Shown piece after piece: positions 10,292 to 20,735 of a stretch of DNA of 38,829 nucleotides. Numbering within the stretch: the stretch's first letter is position 1; every line of letters begins with the position of its first letter. The notes under the pieces were generated by a model. That model saw only the letters and a list, made by a program, of their open reading frames with translations. It searched no databases and had not been told where the DNA came from. This stretch comes from Nymphaea colorata. Its lineage: Eukaryota > Streptophyta > Magnoliopsida > Nymphaeales > Nymphaeaceae. The DNA is taken from positions 1 to 38,829 of the forward strand of contig NW_022205093.1 in NCBI RefSeq assembly GCF_008831285.2. The letters are read 5' to 3'. The translations under genes and the position numbers were made by a program.

Positions 10292-10502
10292 TGCTTATTA
10301 AAATTATATCAAAAACAACAAGTTAATGTGAATCTTTCCATGGAATCAAATAGGGGAAAATCAGCTTTATCTTACCAAATAAAATAAAAAAAGCCTTGTA
10401 AGGACGAAGATGTGTCAAGGATATTAGAGCTTTTTCGCAGGAGTGATATATGATCATAAGTTATTTAAGTTCACATTTTTTTCTTCTTAATAATAAATAG
10501 CA
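10292..10502. other. divergent intergenic region
   Basis: About 210 AT-rich bases between two divergent starts. There is a GATATAATTTTAAT stretch close to the minus-strand start and TAATAATAAATA just before the plus-strand start. No conserved coding frame is seen. Confidence 0.5.
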
Positions 10503-11287
10503 ATGAACGGCAAGACCGAGTCCGATGAGTTATAGAGATAAGCAACCCTCGATATAGACGGAATAAGTGGTAGCAGACACTGGGCGGGGGCGAATACGGT
10601 TAGAAAAAAAGTCGAAAGAAAAGAAATTTGATCGGAAACAGGTTAAACACATAGCAGGGCAAAAATTCAACATATTCATCGTATTCCAAGCTCACTCCCT
10701 CATAAAGGGACAGTCAATGGCATAAGCAGACAATTTTAAAGCAACTGACAGCGTATACTTCAACCAGTTGGCTTAGAAATATGCTCCGCGGGGCTCTCCT
10801 CCAGAAAAAATTAGATAGGAAATGGACCTAGCCCTATAGAGGAAGAAAGCGAGATTGAAGCGCTTCGCGTGCATCGAGATTAGCTGAAATTCATATCGTA
10901 CAATAACCCCTACGATATGCCCATCAAAATGAGTCTGCTGTTCTTAAAGAAAAAGCAAGGACCGAAGAAAAGATAAAAGATATGATGATGGCACTTCAGA
11001 AAGATATCAAAGAGATAGAGTTTGAGTTTAACACTATGACAGATTACTATAACTTCATCACGAATGCTTTGAAATCGAATGGAGATTAGGATTTGATCAT
11101 CGACACACAAGAGGAGGAGAAGCTTATGGTGGAAAATTTAGAAAAAGAGACAAACCATCTCTTTAAAGAACTCAAAGAAGAAGATAAAAAGAATGCCAAA
11201 GAGATCAAGGGCATGCAAGAAGAAATAGCCCTACTGAGAGTGTACATAAAGCGAAAGGAAGATAGATTCGTGATCTAAAATCAATGA
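10503..11287 (+). CDS. coiled-coil hypothetical protein
   Basis: The family is not recognised. The N-terminal 130 residues carry FNIFIVFQAHSL and a repeated Glu/Lys/Arg pattern; from about 10950 the protein becomes a long predicted coiled coil (EEKIKDMMMALQKDIKEIE, then runs of EEEKLM and KELKEEDKKN). It stops at TGA 11285-11287 after an in-frame TAA. Two frame changes are needed (near 10615, an A run, and between 10880 and 10945), so the exact sequence of the middle is uncertain. Confidence 0.55.
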
Positions 11288-11342
11288 TATGCACCCTTCA
11301 CATTAACTTCACAGCAGGGGATCCACATCCAAAGAAAAAAGC

Positions 11343-11972
11343 ATGTCAATGTCTATTCGCAAGTTCATCACATAGCAAAACAAATCAATCCAAGAGGCTT
11401 TCATCGGCAATAATAGCTTAAACATTACAGCAAAGAGCTTCTTGAGAAAGTGAATGGAAATTAATAACTTATCAAATTATCTTCTACTATGAACCAAAGA
11501 AATAACTCATTTCTTTCAAATGCATATACAAGAATTCCGAAGGAAACTTCACACACTTTACTAGGAGCCATTCATTAACAACAACAATATCCTTAGCTCT
11601 CCAATCAAGACCAAAAAGAGATCATAATCAAAATGCAACTGAAATCAAGCTGAAATATTTGCTAAGCATGAAATTTTTCTTCAAATCGAAGATAGTCGGA
11701 ATAGAATGCCGAACCAAATCTGAGAAAGGCACATAACACATCCAGATGGAAACTGTTCAACAAATGTAAATCTTATCTTACTTAGCTTTAGCACGAGCTT
11801 TTGACACTGATCAATAAAAATATCGTAACTTGGGATCATACTGGCACCAAAAAGATATGATGGAGTTGGTGTATGGTACTGTAGCAAGACAGGCATAATG
11901 AGTCGCAACACAAGACTGATAGTCGAGGAAGCAACCATCGTACAAGACAGGCAAAGTCTCCTCAAAACGTGA
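11343..11972 (+). CDS. hypothetical protein
   Basis: An open stretch with several TAA/TAG codons. It begins MSMSIRKFITEQNKSIQ, continues through YQIIFYYEPKKELISFKC, and, after a probable 20-nt intron at about 11867-11886, ends IVEEATIVQDRQSLLKT before TGA 11970-11972. One more frame change near 11450 is unexplained. No domain is recognised. Base composition matches its neighbours. Confidence 0.4.
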
Positions 11973-12040
11973 ATGCAGAGACGGGTGAAGTTTTAAATGA
12001 GTAATACTATAATAAATGATTTTGACATATCATTAAGTTT

Positions 12041-13115
12041 TCATCTCTTCTATACGCAACCGATGTAATTAAAAAATAGGAAGAGCTATTTGTCTTGGTC
12101 ATGTTAAATCGAAAAGGTCGACTTCTTATTGTCTATTAGCAGCATGCTTGCATTTTAAATTTGGATTTGCTCGTCATTTATCTTGATCTTATGGCTCCTC
12201 CTATGTTAATAACAGTGTATATCGTAGTGACCCCTTTAATTTTTCAGTGATGAATGATTGTTTGGAGTAGACAATGTGAAGATTAGGACTGACTGTACAA
12301 AAGAGATTAGCCTTTGCGTTGAGTTAGAAAGGAATGCTGCTCAATTTATGATTAGTTCTCGAGTCTATTCAAAGAGAAAGTTATCGTTGGAGGTCTTGAT
12401 TTAGATGAATCTCTAAGGATTGTTCATAATCTTTGATTTTTTATCAGTAAGCCAGTTTGACTCCTAAAATTTGCCATCCTTCTCGAGGATCGCAAGCTAT
12501 CGAAGAAGTTATTTTTGATTAGATGCATAGTTTGGCAAAAGTGCCCAATCTTTGCTTAAAAGCGAATTTAAGAATTGTCCTGGTAAAAAATCCAAACGAT
12601 GGTTGGGTATCTTTGATACCAAGTGGCAGGAGTTGCCCAAAGTCCAATCTACTTGTTGTTGCTTATCGATTCCTCTTTAATTTTTTTGAAAGCTTGGTAA
12701 ATAGCAAGTGATTGATCGATTCCATCATGATCTTATCCAATAAAAACTTTTCAACCTATGGAGTAACTTGGAGGTTGTCCTTTTTTCCGCTTTATACAAC
12801 ATTATGGAACTTTTGGTTGCATGAAGATAGAAAACTGTCCAGATCGCTAAGCAGTCCAGAATAGCCGATCAATTACTTTAAGCTTCTTTCAGTTTTGGTC
12901 AAATTTTAGTCAATTATTGTTATGTGGTTCGATGAACAGCACCCTGAAGATTAGTTGCGAGACTTAAAATAATCTGCTTGTTTGGGATCCAAAAGGTAGA
13001 GCACCTTGTACGGCGAAATGAAATTATCTTGAAGTAACCGTACGATGTGATCGATTTTTGTGGTCTTACTTTCTGTATGATCGTGGTGATGCTCACAGCC
13101 GCATTGTTTTTACAT
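12041..13115 (-). CDS. hypothetical protein with His/Cys-rich N-terminus
   Basis: Starts MEKQCGCEHHHDH, a short Cys/His cluster that could bind metal, then a predicted helical region (VRLLQDNFISPYKVLYLLD), a long open middle part (FLLDKIMMESINHLLFTKL, RLDFGQLLPLGIKD) and an acidic end with INDEQIQIENASMLLIDN. At least two frame changes are needed (near 12940 and 12400), so exon ends are not defined. TTATAATA lies at 13132-13139, 16 bases upstream of the ATG. I cannot name the family. Confidence 0.5.
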
Positions 13116-13185
13116 CTGATTTAAATTCTAATATTATAATTCAAATAAATAGCAGAATTCAATCATGCTTATAGTGAATCACCGA

Positions 13186-15005
13186 TCAAATTTCCATTAT
13201 TTTATCAGAAATTTCTAAAAACTCCTGCTGGTAGGGTGACACAGTCGATCGAGAAGGTATAGAATCAACATAGAAAAACTCTTACTTCAATTCCTCTTTA
13301 ACAATTGGAAAAATTCCTCTTATGCATTCACAGTTGAATAACTTAACAACATCTCCTTATTTGATGGGCCTCATGGGCATTTTTTTAATAGCAGCAAACA
13401 TCAAGCCAGAACTATCTCCGATTTGAGCAAAGATGCCTTTGTCAAATTCCTTTATTATGAAAACCACCTTTACTACCATCTTAGAGATAGTTGTTTTATT
13501 TGCTTGTCGTAGCCTATCGCAAACTTGCCTTATCAGGATGCATTTTTTATCCACTACTGGATAATATAGATCTTATTGAAGCTAGCCGAGCCTAATACCC
13601 TATAAGTTAGGCGTTACTTGATCTTAAATGTCCATGATTTTGGTGAATCTCTTATGGTTTACTATCTATACTGCATTTCTGAATCGATAGAAACTGCAAT
13701 TTTTAAGCTAGAGTTGGCAGCCCGGCCGAATTTCTTTCCAATAGTTCGTGTAAAAGACGCCGATTCCTGTTTAATCCCCCGCTGCAAATTTAATCTTGGG
13801 TATATTTCCCTCAATAATGGAAAAATACAATACTTTAACCACCTATATAGGATGATGATACACAGACTCTAATGCTAAATAAGAATCTATCAGGCTCTTA
13901 TGTCTGAAGTAGGTCATCTAGATCAGAGATAGTGTAGAATTAATCTTACTCGTATTTAGTAGTGGTCTCGCTAGTAAAGAAGGCTAACATTTCGATGTTT
14001 ATTTCGTTATCTATTATTAATTGTCTTCTTTGTAGTACTCACTTTCAAATTATATGTATGATTCTTCAGCTTTATCGATTTATTTCTTTTGTGATTGATT
14101 TTAGATTAGCTTTTATTAATGCTGCTTATTTGTTTATTTCTTCTTTATCTAAGGTTTACCTATTGCATATTTATACCTTTTCTTCAATTTATGCTGTATT
14201 ACTTATTACACTTTTTGTTGCTGATTACTATCTTTTTATTTTAGTAATAATTGCTATCTTGTTCGTCTTCTACAATTTGTATTTTTATTCATTCTATTGC
14301 TGATCTATCTTTTGAGGGGATTTTTTTCATATTAATTTGCGAGATTTCTTTATGGGGTGGATTTGAGATGATTTCTATTAATTCTCTTGAATCTTCTGAT
14401 ATAAAGCTGTCATTTATCTTTTAGTTTATAGTTGATTGATTAAAGATCGTTTTCTGTTCGCACTTGCTTTCTATTGTCTAGATGATGGTGTTTGGATATA
14501 TTTTGCTGACAAATGATATTAATTTAGACTAGTTTTAGTTAATGAAACCTTCAATTAGTTGCTTTATCCTTGATTAGCGTTACTTCTTTGCTTTATTTGA
14601 TGTAAGTTCCACTAATTTACTCATTTGAAAGCAAGTCAGGCCATCAAAGCTTTTATCTTTAAACGCATTCAGAACTATTTCATCCTGTTCATAATTGAAC
14701 ATAGCTTCTTGCAGCACTGCCATATTTTGCTTCATTTTTTCATCAATTTAGTTGCCAATTTGGTCCAATTCTTGCTTCAAATTGTCTATTTTTTCTTTGA
14801 ATGACTTTTTATACTCATCCAAACTTATGATTTTTTGCTGAATAAACTCATGATATGAATGAATGTCATTTTATAGATGTTTCTTTCTGATAATTTCATG
14901 CCGTATTGATGTCTGGTCTTCATGCGAATAGATATCTTCCCCCTATTCAGGAGCACTCCTCTCATGGCATTGATTGCTGTATCGTATTTGCTAGTTCCTT
15001 CGCAT
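13186..15005 (-). CDS. coiled-coil protein with two predicted OB folds, paralogue A
   Basis: About 600 aa and paralogous along its length to the next gene upstream (15220-17144). The order is: an N-terminal Cys/His segment (SNQCHER, then EDIYSHEDQTSIRHE); a coiled coil to about residue 150; an acidic/basic linker; a first predicted OB fold (VVKVLYFSIIEGN, AAGDETGIGVFYTNYW, EIRPGCQLEL); then a second (MVVKVVFIIKEF, AQIGDSSGLMFAAIKK, EGDVVKLFN), ending EFLEISDKIMEI. OB folds of this kind usually bind single-stranded nucleic acid. One intron is 19 nt (13843-13861). Two -1 frame changes are needed near 14300. The fold assignment rests on pattern only. Loss of function is possible but more likely sequence error. 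Confidence 0.6.
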
Positions 15006-15219
15006 CTGCATACAAAAATAAATTTATTCAGCCAAAACAGTATCGTTATTATGTATTAGCAAACCATTAATTATATCGACAAAAATATTAAAAAGCCACC
15101 TTTTTCGTTGGTGTTTTAGTCTTTCATAATACACTACAGCAGTACCACAACAAAAAACGTAATTTATAATTATTGATGTGTAAGTTTAGGACATAGAGTG
15201 ATGATGAGTTGATATGATA
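15006..15219. other. spacer between the tandem paralogues
   Basis: Some 214 AT-rich bases between the end of paralogue B and the start of paralogue A, both on the minus strand. It is unusually long for this chromosome. ATAATACATAATAAC is the nearest promoter-like stretch. No coding frame was found. Confidence 0.5.
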
Positions 15220-17144
15220 TCAAATGGTCATAATCCTATCTGAAATTTCCAGGAATTCATGTTAAAACGGTATAACTTTAGAAGAGGCAGCAAATGTATC
15301 TATGTAGATGATTTCTTAATTCATGAGCTTGTTGGGTTACTCTCCTCTTTTGGCCGATACATTCATCAATTTCACCACGTTTCCCTATTAGATGGTCTTC
15401 ATTTGCTACTTCTTCAGGTAGGCTAGCATGAGGCCAGAACTATCACCAACTTGGCAGAAAACTCCATTCGGCCATTCATTCAAAATGAAGACTACTTTAA
15501 CTACCATCCTTGGTATTTTGAATGAGCTCTTTTTGCTTAATTTCTCAGCAACTTATCTGATCAATGAGCAATTTTTATCAGGGATGGTGTAGTAAAGGTC
15601 GTTTTCAATGAAGGAGGACAAACGAACCCCGTCTAGATTGGCTTTGATGGTATCTTTTCCTTCATTAATCCTTTTGAAATTTTTATCATTGGATATCTAA
15701 ATGGATTCCTTATAGATATGGAGATGGCATCTGACTAGCTACAACTCGCATCCCGGCTGTATTTCGCTCCAATAATTAGTGAAAAATATAGCAATGCCAG
15801 TTTAGTCTCCAGCGATGAACTTTACCTTCAGTCTTTTTTGAAAAATAACCGAATAGTATAGCACTTTTACAACCTATGTATGGTTAGATTTACCTTGACT
15901 CGAATATTGAATCTGTATTCTTCAAAATCAACCTCATCGAGGATATCATCTAGATCGGAAATAGTCAAGAAATATGTGTTCTACTATGGCTATTCAACGG
16001 CGCTTGGTGGGTTATAATTAATTTAGTTGATAAAATTTGAGACTGATTTGTTGATTTCTTACTAATTGTCATCTTTTGGCTATTCGCTCTAAGATTATAA
16101 ATCTGTTCCAAGCTTAGTCTTATCCTGTGATCTGGAACTTGATTCCTTGCTAAGCTTGTATTTCTTTTTCATGTTCTTTGGTTACTATTTGATTTATTCC
16201 TTTTTTGCTTATGGTTTTATTTACAATTTTACTTCTACTTTCTATGATTATCTTTTCTACTCCTTTATCTCCTTTCGCTACTCCTTTATCTATTTTTTCT
16301 ATATATTTGACTCTACTAGTTTCATATTGGGATCCTGGTAATACGATAAATCATCTTCCTATTACACAATATCGTAATCATCCTAGTTATCTTCATGGGC
16401 ATCTGAGCAAAAAACTACTTATTTGTTTTTCTTTTTAGCCATATTGAATTAGGGAATATTTTCTTCCTTCGAGCTAGGAGGGGCAAAGAATTAGTCAAAT
16501 GTGCCTTTTAGGTCTCCTAATTCTTCGGAAGCTACGCTTTCATTGGCGACTTTTATGATAGAAGATTCATTAAGCTTGATCATATTGAGCAAATTTTTAT
16601 CAGTGGCAGTTACGATCTAAATTTTAAGATGTTGGACGATGCTTTTTAGTAATGCCTCAAATTATTGTTAAATTTATTCAATCTTTTGCTAGTTCAAAGT
16701 CTTAACTTTATTTTCCATCGTTCCTAAAGATTTTGAATCTGTTAGCCTGATCAGTTTGCTCATTTAAAAGCATCTCAGAGAATCAAAATTATTGTCTTTT
16801 AAGGTCGACAAGATGAATTTTTCCTTTTAATCCTTGTAAAGAAGATCTTCAAAGCTTAACACATATCGGTTTATCTTTTCATCGGCTTCCTTGCAAAATA
16901 AATCAATTTCTCGCATCATTGTCTACAGTTTATCTTTTAAGGTTTGCCTATATTCTTCAACCTTCTTCAAACCTTGCCTCATAAAATCTTTATATTTTGC
17001 AAAATGTTCATTCAGATGTTTGCTTCTGACATATTCATGATGGATTGAAGTGTTATCCTCGTGAGAGTAAAGATCTTCGTCAGGCTAAGGAATGCACTTA
17101 TCGTGGCACTACTTACTGTGTCTGAAGAGTTATTGTCTCCGCAT
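15220..17144 (-). CDS. coiled-coil protein with two predicted OB folds, paralogue B
   Basis: 634 aa in one uninterrupted frame once a single 20-nt intron (15874-15893) is removed, so this copy needs no frame repair. N-terminus MRRQELFRHSKECHDKC, then DLYSHEDNTSIHHE; coiled coil (residues 45-150); a long Lys/Glu linker written with many TAA/TAG codons (IKEERKEIKEEKRESEK); the motif TISDLDDILDE; OB1 (KFIAGDETGIAIFFTNYW, EIQPGCELELVRC); OB2 (MVVKVVFILNEW, CQVGDSSGLML, EGNVVKLMN). It ends EFLEISDRIMTI. A Cys/His plus coiled-coil N-terminus joined to OB folds recalls TRIM-like layout, but no RING or B-box is certain. Telomere or replication roles are speculation. Confidence 0.7.
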
Positions 17145-17194
17145 TCTATATCTTTCTTAGCTATATATAATGATAGCAAATAAATCATAAAGCA

Positions 17195-18258
17195 TCAGTT
17201 GCTTCTTCCTTAAAGATATTGCTGGATCTTCTACTTGAAAAAATCGTAAGTCTCGTGATTTTCTCTCATTTTTTGCTCCCATGCAGATCCCTTGATGTTC
17301 TTGCTAACCTTCAGCATGTTCTTGAAGAAGTCAAATGAAAAGATCCTAAGAGTTTTGTTGATAATGAAAAGCGGGAGAAATCCTAGTTTCATATCAATGT
17401 TAGTTGCGAGGCGCACCTTTCCTCTTCCATTCGATAGTGGACAGTATTATATAATGTAAAATTTGTACTAAAGCTCAACTAACTCAGGATCTCTTTCGAT
17501 TTTCACGTTCATTTTCTTTTGAAACTCCACATCAGAGCCAATAGTTTCGAGTAAAAAAATATAGAGTTGTGAGATTTTAGCCTATCGAAGGCCGCAGCAT
17601 AAAAAAAGGCTTATCGATTGCTAAGCAAAGGAATGTAGACTCTTGTCAAACCGATCTTAGAATTGCGACTTACCGCTTTGATTTGCTTTGTATCGTAGGC
17701 AAAGGGACAAATTATTGAAATAAGTCCACCTCAGAAACAATGCAAAGAAAATTCTAGATTGATATGTCAAGCTCTGCCTACACTCTCACTGAGACTTCTT
17801 TAGTCTATTCATTGATCTTATAGTACATGCTGATCCCTTTTTCTTTCTTGTCGAACTCATAACCTGGCTCATTGAAGAATTAATAGTAGTGCGTCATGGT
17901 GTTATACTCTTCGTGTATTTTTTCGATGAGGTCGTACTTGTACTGTGGGAGTTTGCAATTGGGATCATAAAGAAAAAGGGCGTTTTGGAATTTTGCACAC
18001 TGGGTCACTGCTTCGTCCAGTCTGTGCTAATTATATAAATTTTCCACTTGCTACCAGAGAGAACCAATGTCATTATTGTTATGCTAGAAAATCGGAATTC
18101 CATCCAAGGAGATAGGCCGAATAATGTTGCTTTTATTGACTGGAGGATCTTGGTAAGAGGATGATTGGGTAGATTAGACGATGTTTAAGTCTTTATCTAA
18201 GAAATATTCTTCCTGGGGCAGGAAGATGAGTACTCCTCCTTGAGATAAGAATCTTCAT
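17195..18258 (-). CDS. START-domain lipid-binding protein
   Basis: About 346 aa. The C-terminal 220 residues match the START lipid-transfer fold: GISMYYKINEETKEVSVRVEAELD, IVSEVDLFQEFVPF, RVYIPLLSNREAFFYAAAFDRL, CPLSNGRGKVRLATN and a final amphipathic helix. Proteins of this type shuttle or sense a lipid in a hydrophobic tunnel. The N-terminal part (WEQVENLYNEHRLDEAVTQCAKF) looks helical. Two frame changes near 17708 (TT run) and 17563 (AAA run) restore reading. The start is uncertain: ATG 18258 needs a 25-nt intron near 18211-18235 and overlaps the stop of the next gene as ATGA. The stop is 50 bases from the start of paralogue B. Confidence 0.7.
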
Positions 18259-18630
18259 TTTCGATTATCTTCGAGAAAATCCTACTCTTCTTCTTTTTTA
18301 TTTCCGACCTCGACTGGAAATGCTTGGCCTCGATCATTTCGGCACACTCCTCCATCATAAAAAAATGAACCTGGTCCTAAATATTCTCCTTCTTACCAAT
18401 TTTGCCATTTTATGCTGGTTTTCTACCTGGAAAGTCCTAAACCTGGTGATAACTGCTCGATAAGCATCGGTCTATCCTGTAGTGAGCGCAGTTATCATGA
18501 ATGAACCTAATCTACATGGCACTGGTGGTACTGCGTTAAAGTATAGAGGGATGATGTAGCGTATCGACTAGTTATCGAGGGTCAGCTGGTTGATTTTTAT
18601 CAGGTTATGGTGTATTTTATCCTAAAGCAT
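18255..18630 (-). CDS. NDUFB7: NADH dehydrogenase subunit NDUFB7 (B18)-like
   Basis: About 118 aa after a 20-nt intron (18512-18531) and one base added in the A6 run near 18307. The core resembles NDUFB7, a twin-Cys accessory subunit of mitochondrial complex I on the intermembrane-space side: NCAHYRIDRC, a loop, then MMEECAEMIEAKHFQSR, comparable to the DYCAHHLIRLLKC and DYCEHRDYVMRMKE blocks of the animal protein. The second Cys pair is incomplete, so the assignment is moderate. It ends in an acidic EEEEDFLEDNRK tail, partly from TAG. TTATAAT lies at 18637-18643. Without the added base the frame would run on for over 200 bases. Confidence 0.55.
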
Positions 18631-18636
18631 TCAAAA

Positions 18637-18643
18637 ATTATAA
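18637..18643 (-). promoter_or_regulatory. TTATAAT box of the NDUFB7-like gene
   Basis: TTATAAT on the minus strand, 6 bases from the ATG at 18630. It is the same motif and position as for the genes at 4-6 kb, here in a far more AT-rich setting. Confidence 0.4.
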
Positions 18644-18818
18644 GCCCTTCCATCGTACGCGGAATTATAACGTATTATATACACACATCGGGAATCAGGC
18701 TGATATCCAGTAAGTTATTCCGATCTTAGAAGCCGAGTTAGGAAAGTTCTTGGAGATCGAAGAATTTGGCAGCATTTTGATCAGAAAAAATATAATTATT
18801 TGTATTATTCGACGATAA

Positions 18819-19550
18819 ATGATGTCGGAAATTCTATTAGACCGCGTCAAGCAGCCAGAGGAAGAAGGCTATGATCTTATTAAATAAAGGATAGAGACAA
18901 TCATGGAGACTCTAAAGATTGAAAAAAAGGAACAAGAGAAGGCATACCAGCAACGAGTCAATCGCTACTAATCCGAGATCCTAATAAAGAACCAAATCAT
19001 AGAAGAACTTAGATAAAAGCTTGAAGCCAGCAACAACAAATGCGAAACGCTTAGTAACGAGGCGGAAAAATACAAAACAATCATCCAGTAGCTTAGGCAG
19101 CAATTCTTGAAGATGGTCACTGTAGTCGACCAGACATCGCCGAAAAATGGAGGAAAAGAGTTGAAAAGGGTCAAGAGCGATTGCATGATCAGTAATCAGA
19201 CCAAAAGACTATGGAACTTCCCGTTTAACCTTTTAAATCCAAGAAATTCGATATCAATAGTTACTTCTAAGAAGTAAAGACCAATACCGAAGAAACGAAA
19301 TCCAAAAAATACCTAAGGTTCGCTAGGCAGGAATCCTCAATACTTGACGGCAATATGTCAACACATCAAAGACCATCAAAATTGACTTTCAGATTCTCCA
19401 GAAAAATCGAGAGGAAAAGTTTCGAACCCCTTTGCGAAAACATTAAAGAATGGCAGCTAAAGAAATAACTGGGGTTTCAAGGATAAAAACAAAGAAAATT
19501 ACGTCAAGATAAGAGATTATAAGTAAAATTTATGGCAGGAGACGGTTTGA
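18819..19550 (+). CDS. coiled-coil hypothetical protein
   Basis: Starts MMSEILLDRVKQ, followed by a long coiled coil (IETIMETLKIEKKEQEKAY, IIEELREKLEASNNKCE, YKTIIQELRQQFLKM). After a probable 23-nt intron at about 19168-19190 come acidic and then basic segments (KFDINSYFEEVK, FRFSRKIERKSF, NIKEWQLKKEL). The end is uncertain: TGA 19548-19550 is reached only if a short 16-nt intron near 19522 is removed; otherwise the frame runs far on. No family is recognised; the layout is similar to the next gene. Confidence 0.5.
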
Positions 19551-19860
19551 TTTTCTAATTACTTCATTTTTTCTATCGTAATAACTAAACATTATTTTTA
19601 AGTTCTGACGTAAATTTATTGAGGCTAATCAATCATCATAAGTATCTGTTGCATACTTTCCTGATTCTATAGATAAATTGTAAAATAAAAAATACCCTAA
19701 CCCATTACAATCAAAATAACCAACTAAATTATATAATAAATCTATTTTTACAGTTTAAAAGCGAATATAGAGTATACAAGCATGCGTTATCTATTCTTTT
19801 TTCCCATTTTTCTCAGCTTATTTGTTTTTATCTCCCTAATTATTTTATTGATTTAGCTGA
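19551..19860. other. AT-rich spacer
   Basis: About 310 bases of very AT-rich sequence between two plus-strand coiled-coil genes. The frame of the upstream gene stays open across it only because TGA is the sole stop; composition and lack of pattern argue for spacer. Confidence 0.4.
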
Positions 19861-20526
19861 ATGCAAGGCAATACATTTAGCAAAACCCTCATCTCCAAAC
19901 AGTCAAACAGCCATGAATGTCTAAGCAAACTCTCACCTTCAACATAGCCACAGGAAAGCCCTGATCGACGCTCCTCTCGCTATAATGAGAGCTGGTAGGA
20001 GGAAGAGTCCCTCTGCGTTGAGCTTCGCAAACAGGTAGATAGCCTATAAAAATAACAAGAAGAAATGGAAAAAAAGTTTAGAAAATGTGTTGAACAATTA
20101 CTTATGGAGATTGATAAGAACAACGATATCAACTCACGATTGGCTACTGAAGTCGGTAAACTTAAGGAATAAGTAAAGGAAAGCAAGCAAGATATCCTCA
20201 TTATTGACTAATTCATCAAGACCAGCATGAGAAGAGAAGCAAAGAGTCCTGGTGATAATGTAAAAAATGAGCAGCGGCGAGGGTCAAGTCGTGATTTGCT
20301 GGACAGTAGCAGTAAATCTAAAAAAATGCTGAATCGTAGGTCCCATGAACCTCTTCAAAAGCAAGATCAGTATAAAGCCTTGATGCTTTAGACTACTTTG
20401 ATATTACATATTATTAGAATATAAATATTCTCAGCGTTAATCAAAAGTAAAAAAAACAATCAAGAATAAATCCTTTTGACTTTGGGATATGATTATGATC
20501 AATATAGATGGATTTATTTTGAATGA
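19861..20526 (+). CDS. coiled-coil hypothetical protein
   Basis: 221 aa in one frame. A Ser/Pro-rich N-terminus (KLSPSTEPQESPDRRSS) leads into a coiled coil from about residue 55 to 125 (ELRKQVDSLEKEQEEMEKK, CVEQLLMEIDKNND), then a basic Ser-rich part (RRGSSRDLLDSSSKSKK) and a tail that may be spacer (ETTLILHIIRIEIF). In-frame TAA and TAG codons fall at Glu-like heptad positions. The true end may be a little upstream of TGA 20524-20526. The shape, not the sequence, resembles the neighbour at 18819. Confidence 0.5.
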
Positions 20527-20591
20527 AAAGAAAATCAATTTCGATGGAAAATAAATACTACTTTTTTATATAAAAACTCTAATAAGAAAAA

Positions 20592-20645
20592 TTGGTTGGG
20601 TGTTGGGGTTGGGTTGGGTTTTGTTGGTTTTGTTGGGGTTGGGTT
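20592..20645 (+). repeat. interstitial degenerate telomere-like tract
   Basis: About 54 bases of G3-4T2-type repeat (GTTGGGGTTGGGTTGGGTT, a T-rich interruption, then TTGTTGGGGTTGGGTT) between the 3' ends of two convergent genes. The G-rich strand points the same way as the right-hand telomere. It could be a former or alternative chromosome end or a G-quadruplex former; the sequence alone does not decide. Confidence 0.7.
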
Positions 20646-20735
20646 AAGTCATTCATTCAGATCAATCATAACTCTAACCCCTATCAAATATGTTTATAAC
20701 TATAAATCATTTAGTTGTTTATAGGGTGTAAATCA

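Noticed and set aside
13962-14303. Plus-strand hydrophobic ORF of about 113 aa
   Set aside because: Antisense shadow of the AT-rich linker of OB-fold paralogue A.
17195-18630. Single fused NDUFB7-START protein
   Set aside because: Fusion needs an in-frame TGA to be ignored; two genes with one missing A explain the frames better.
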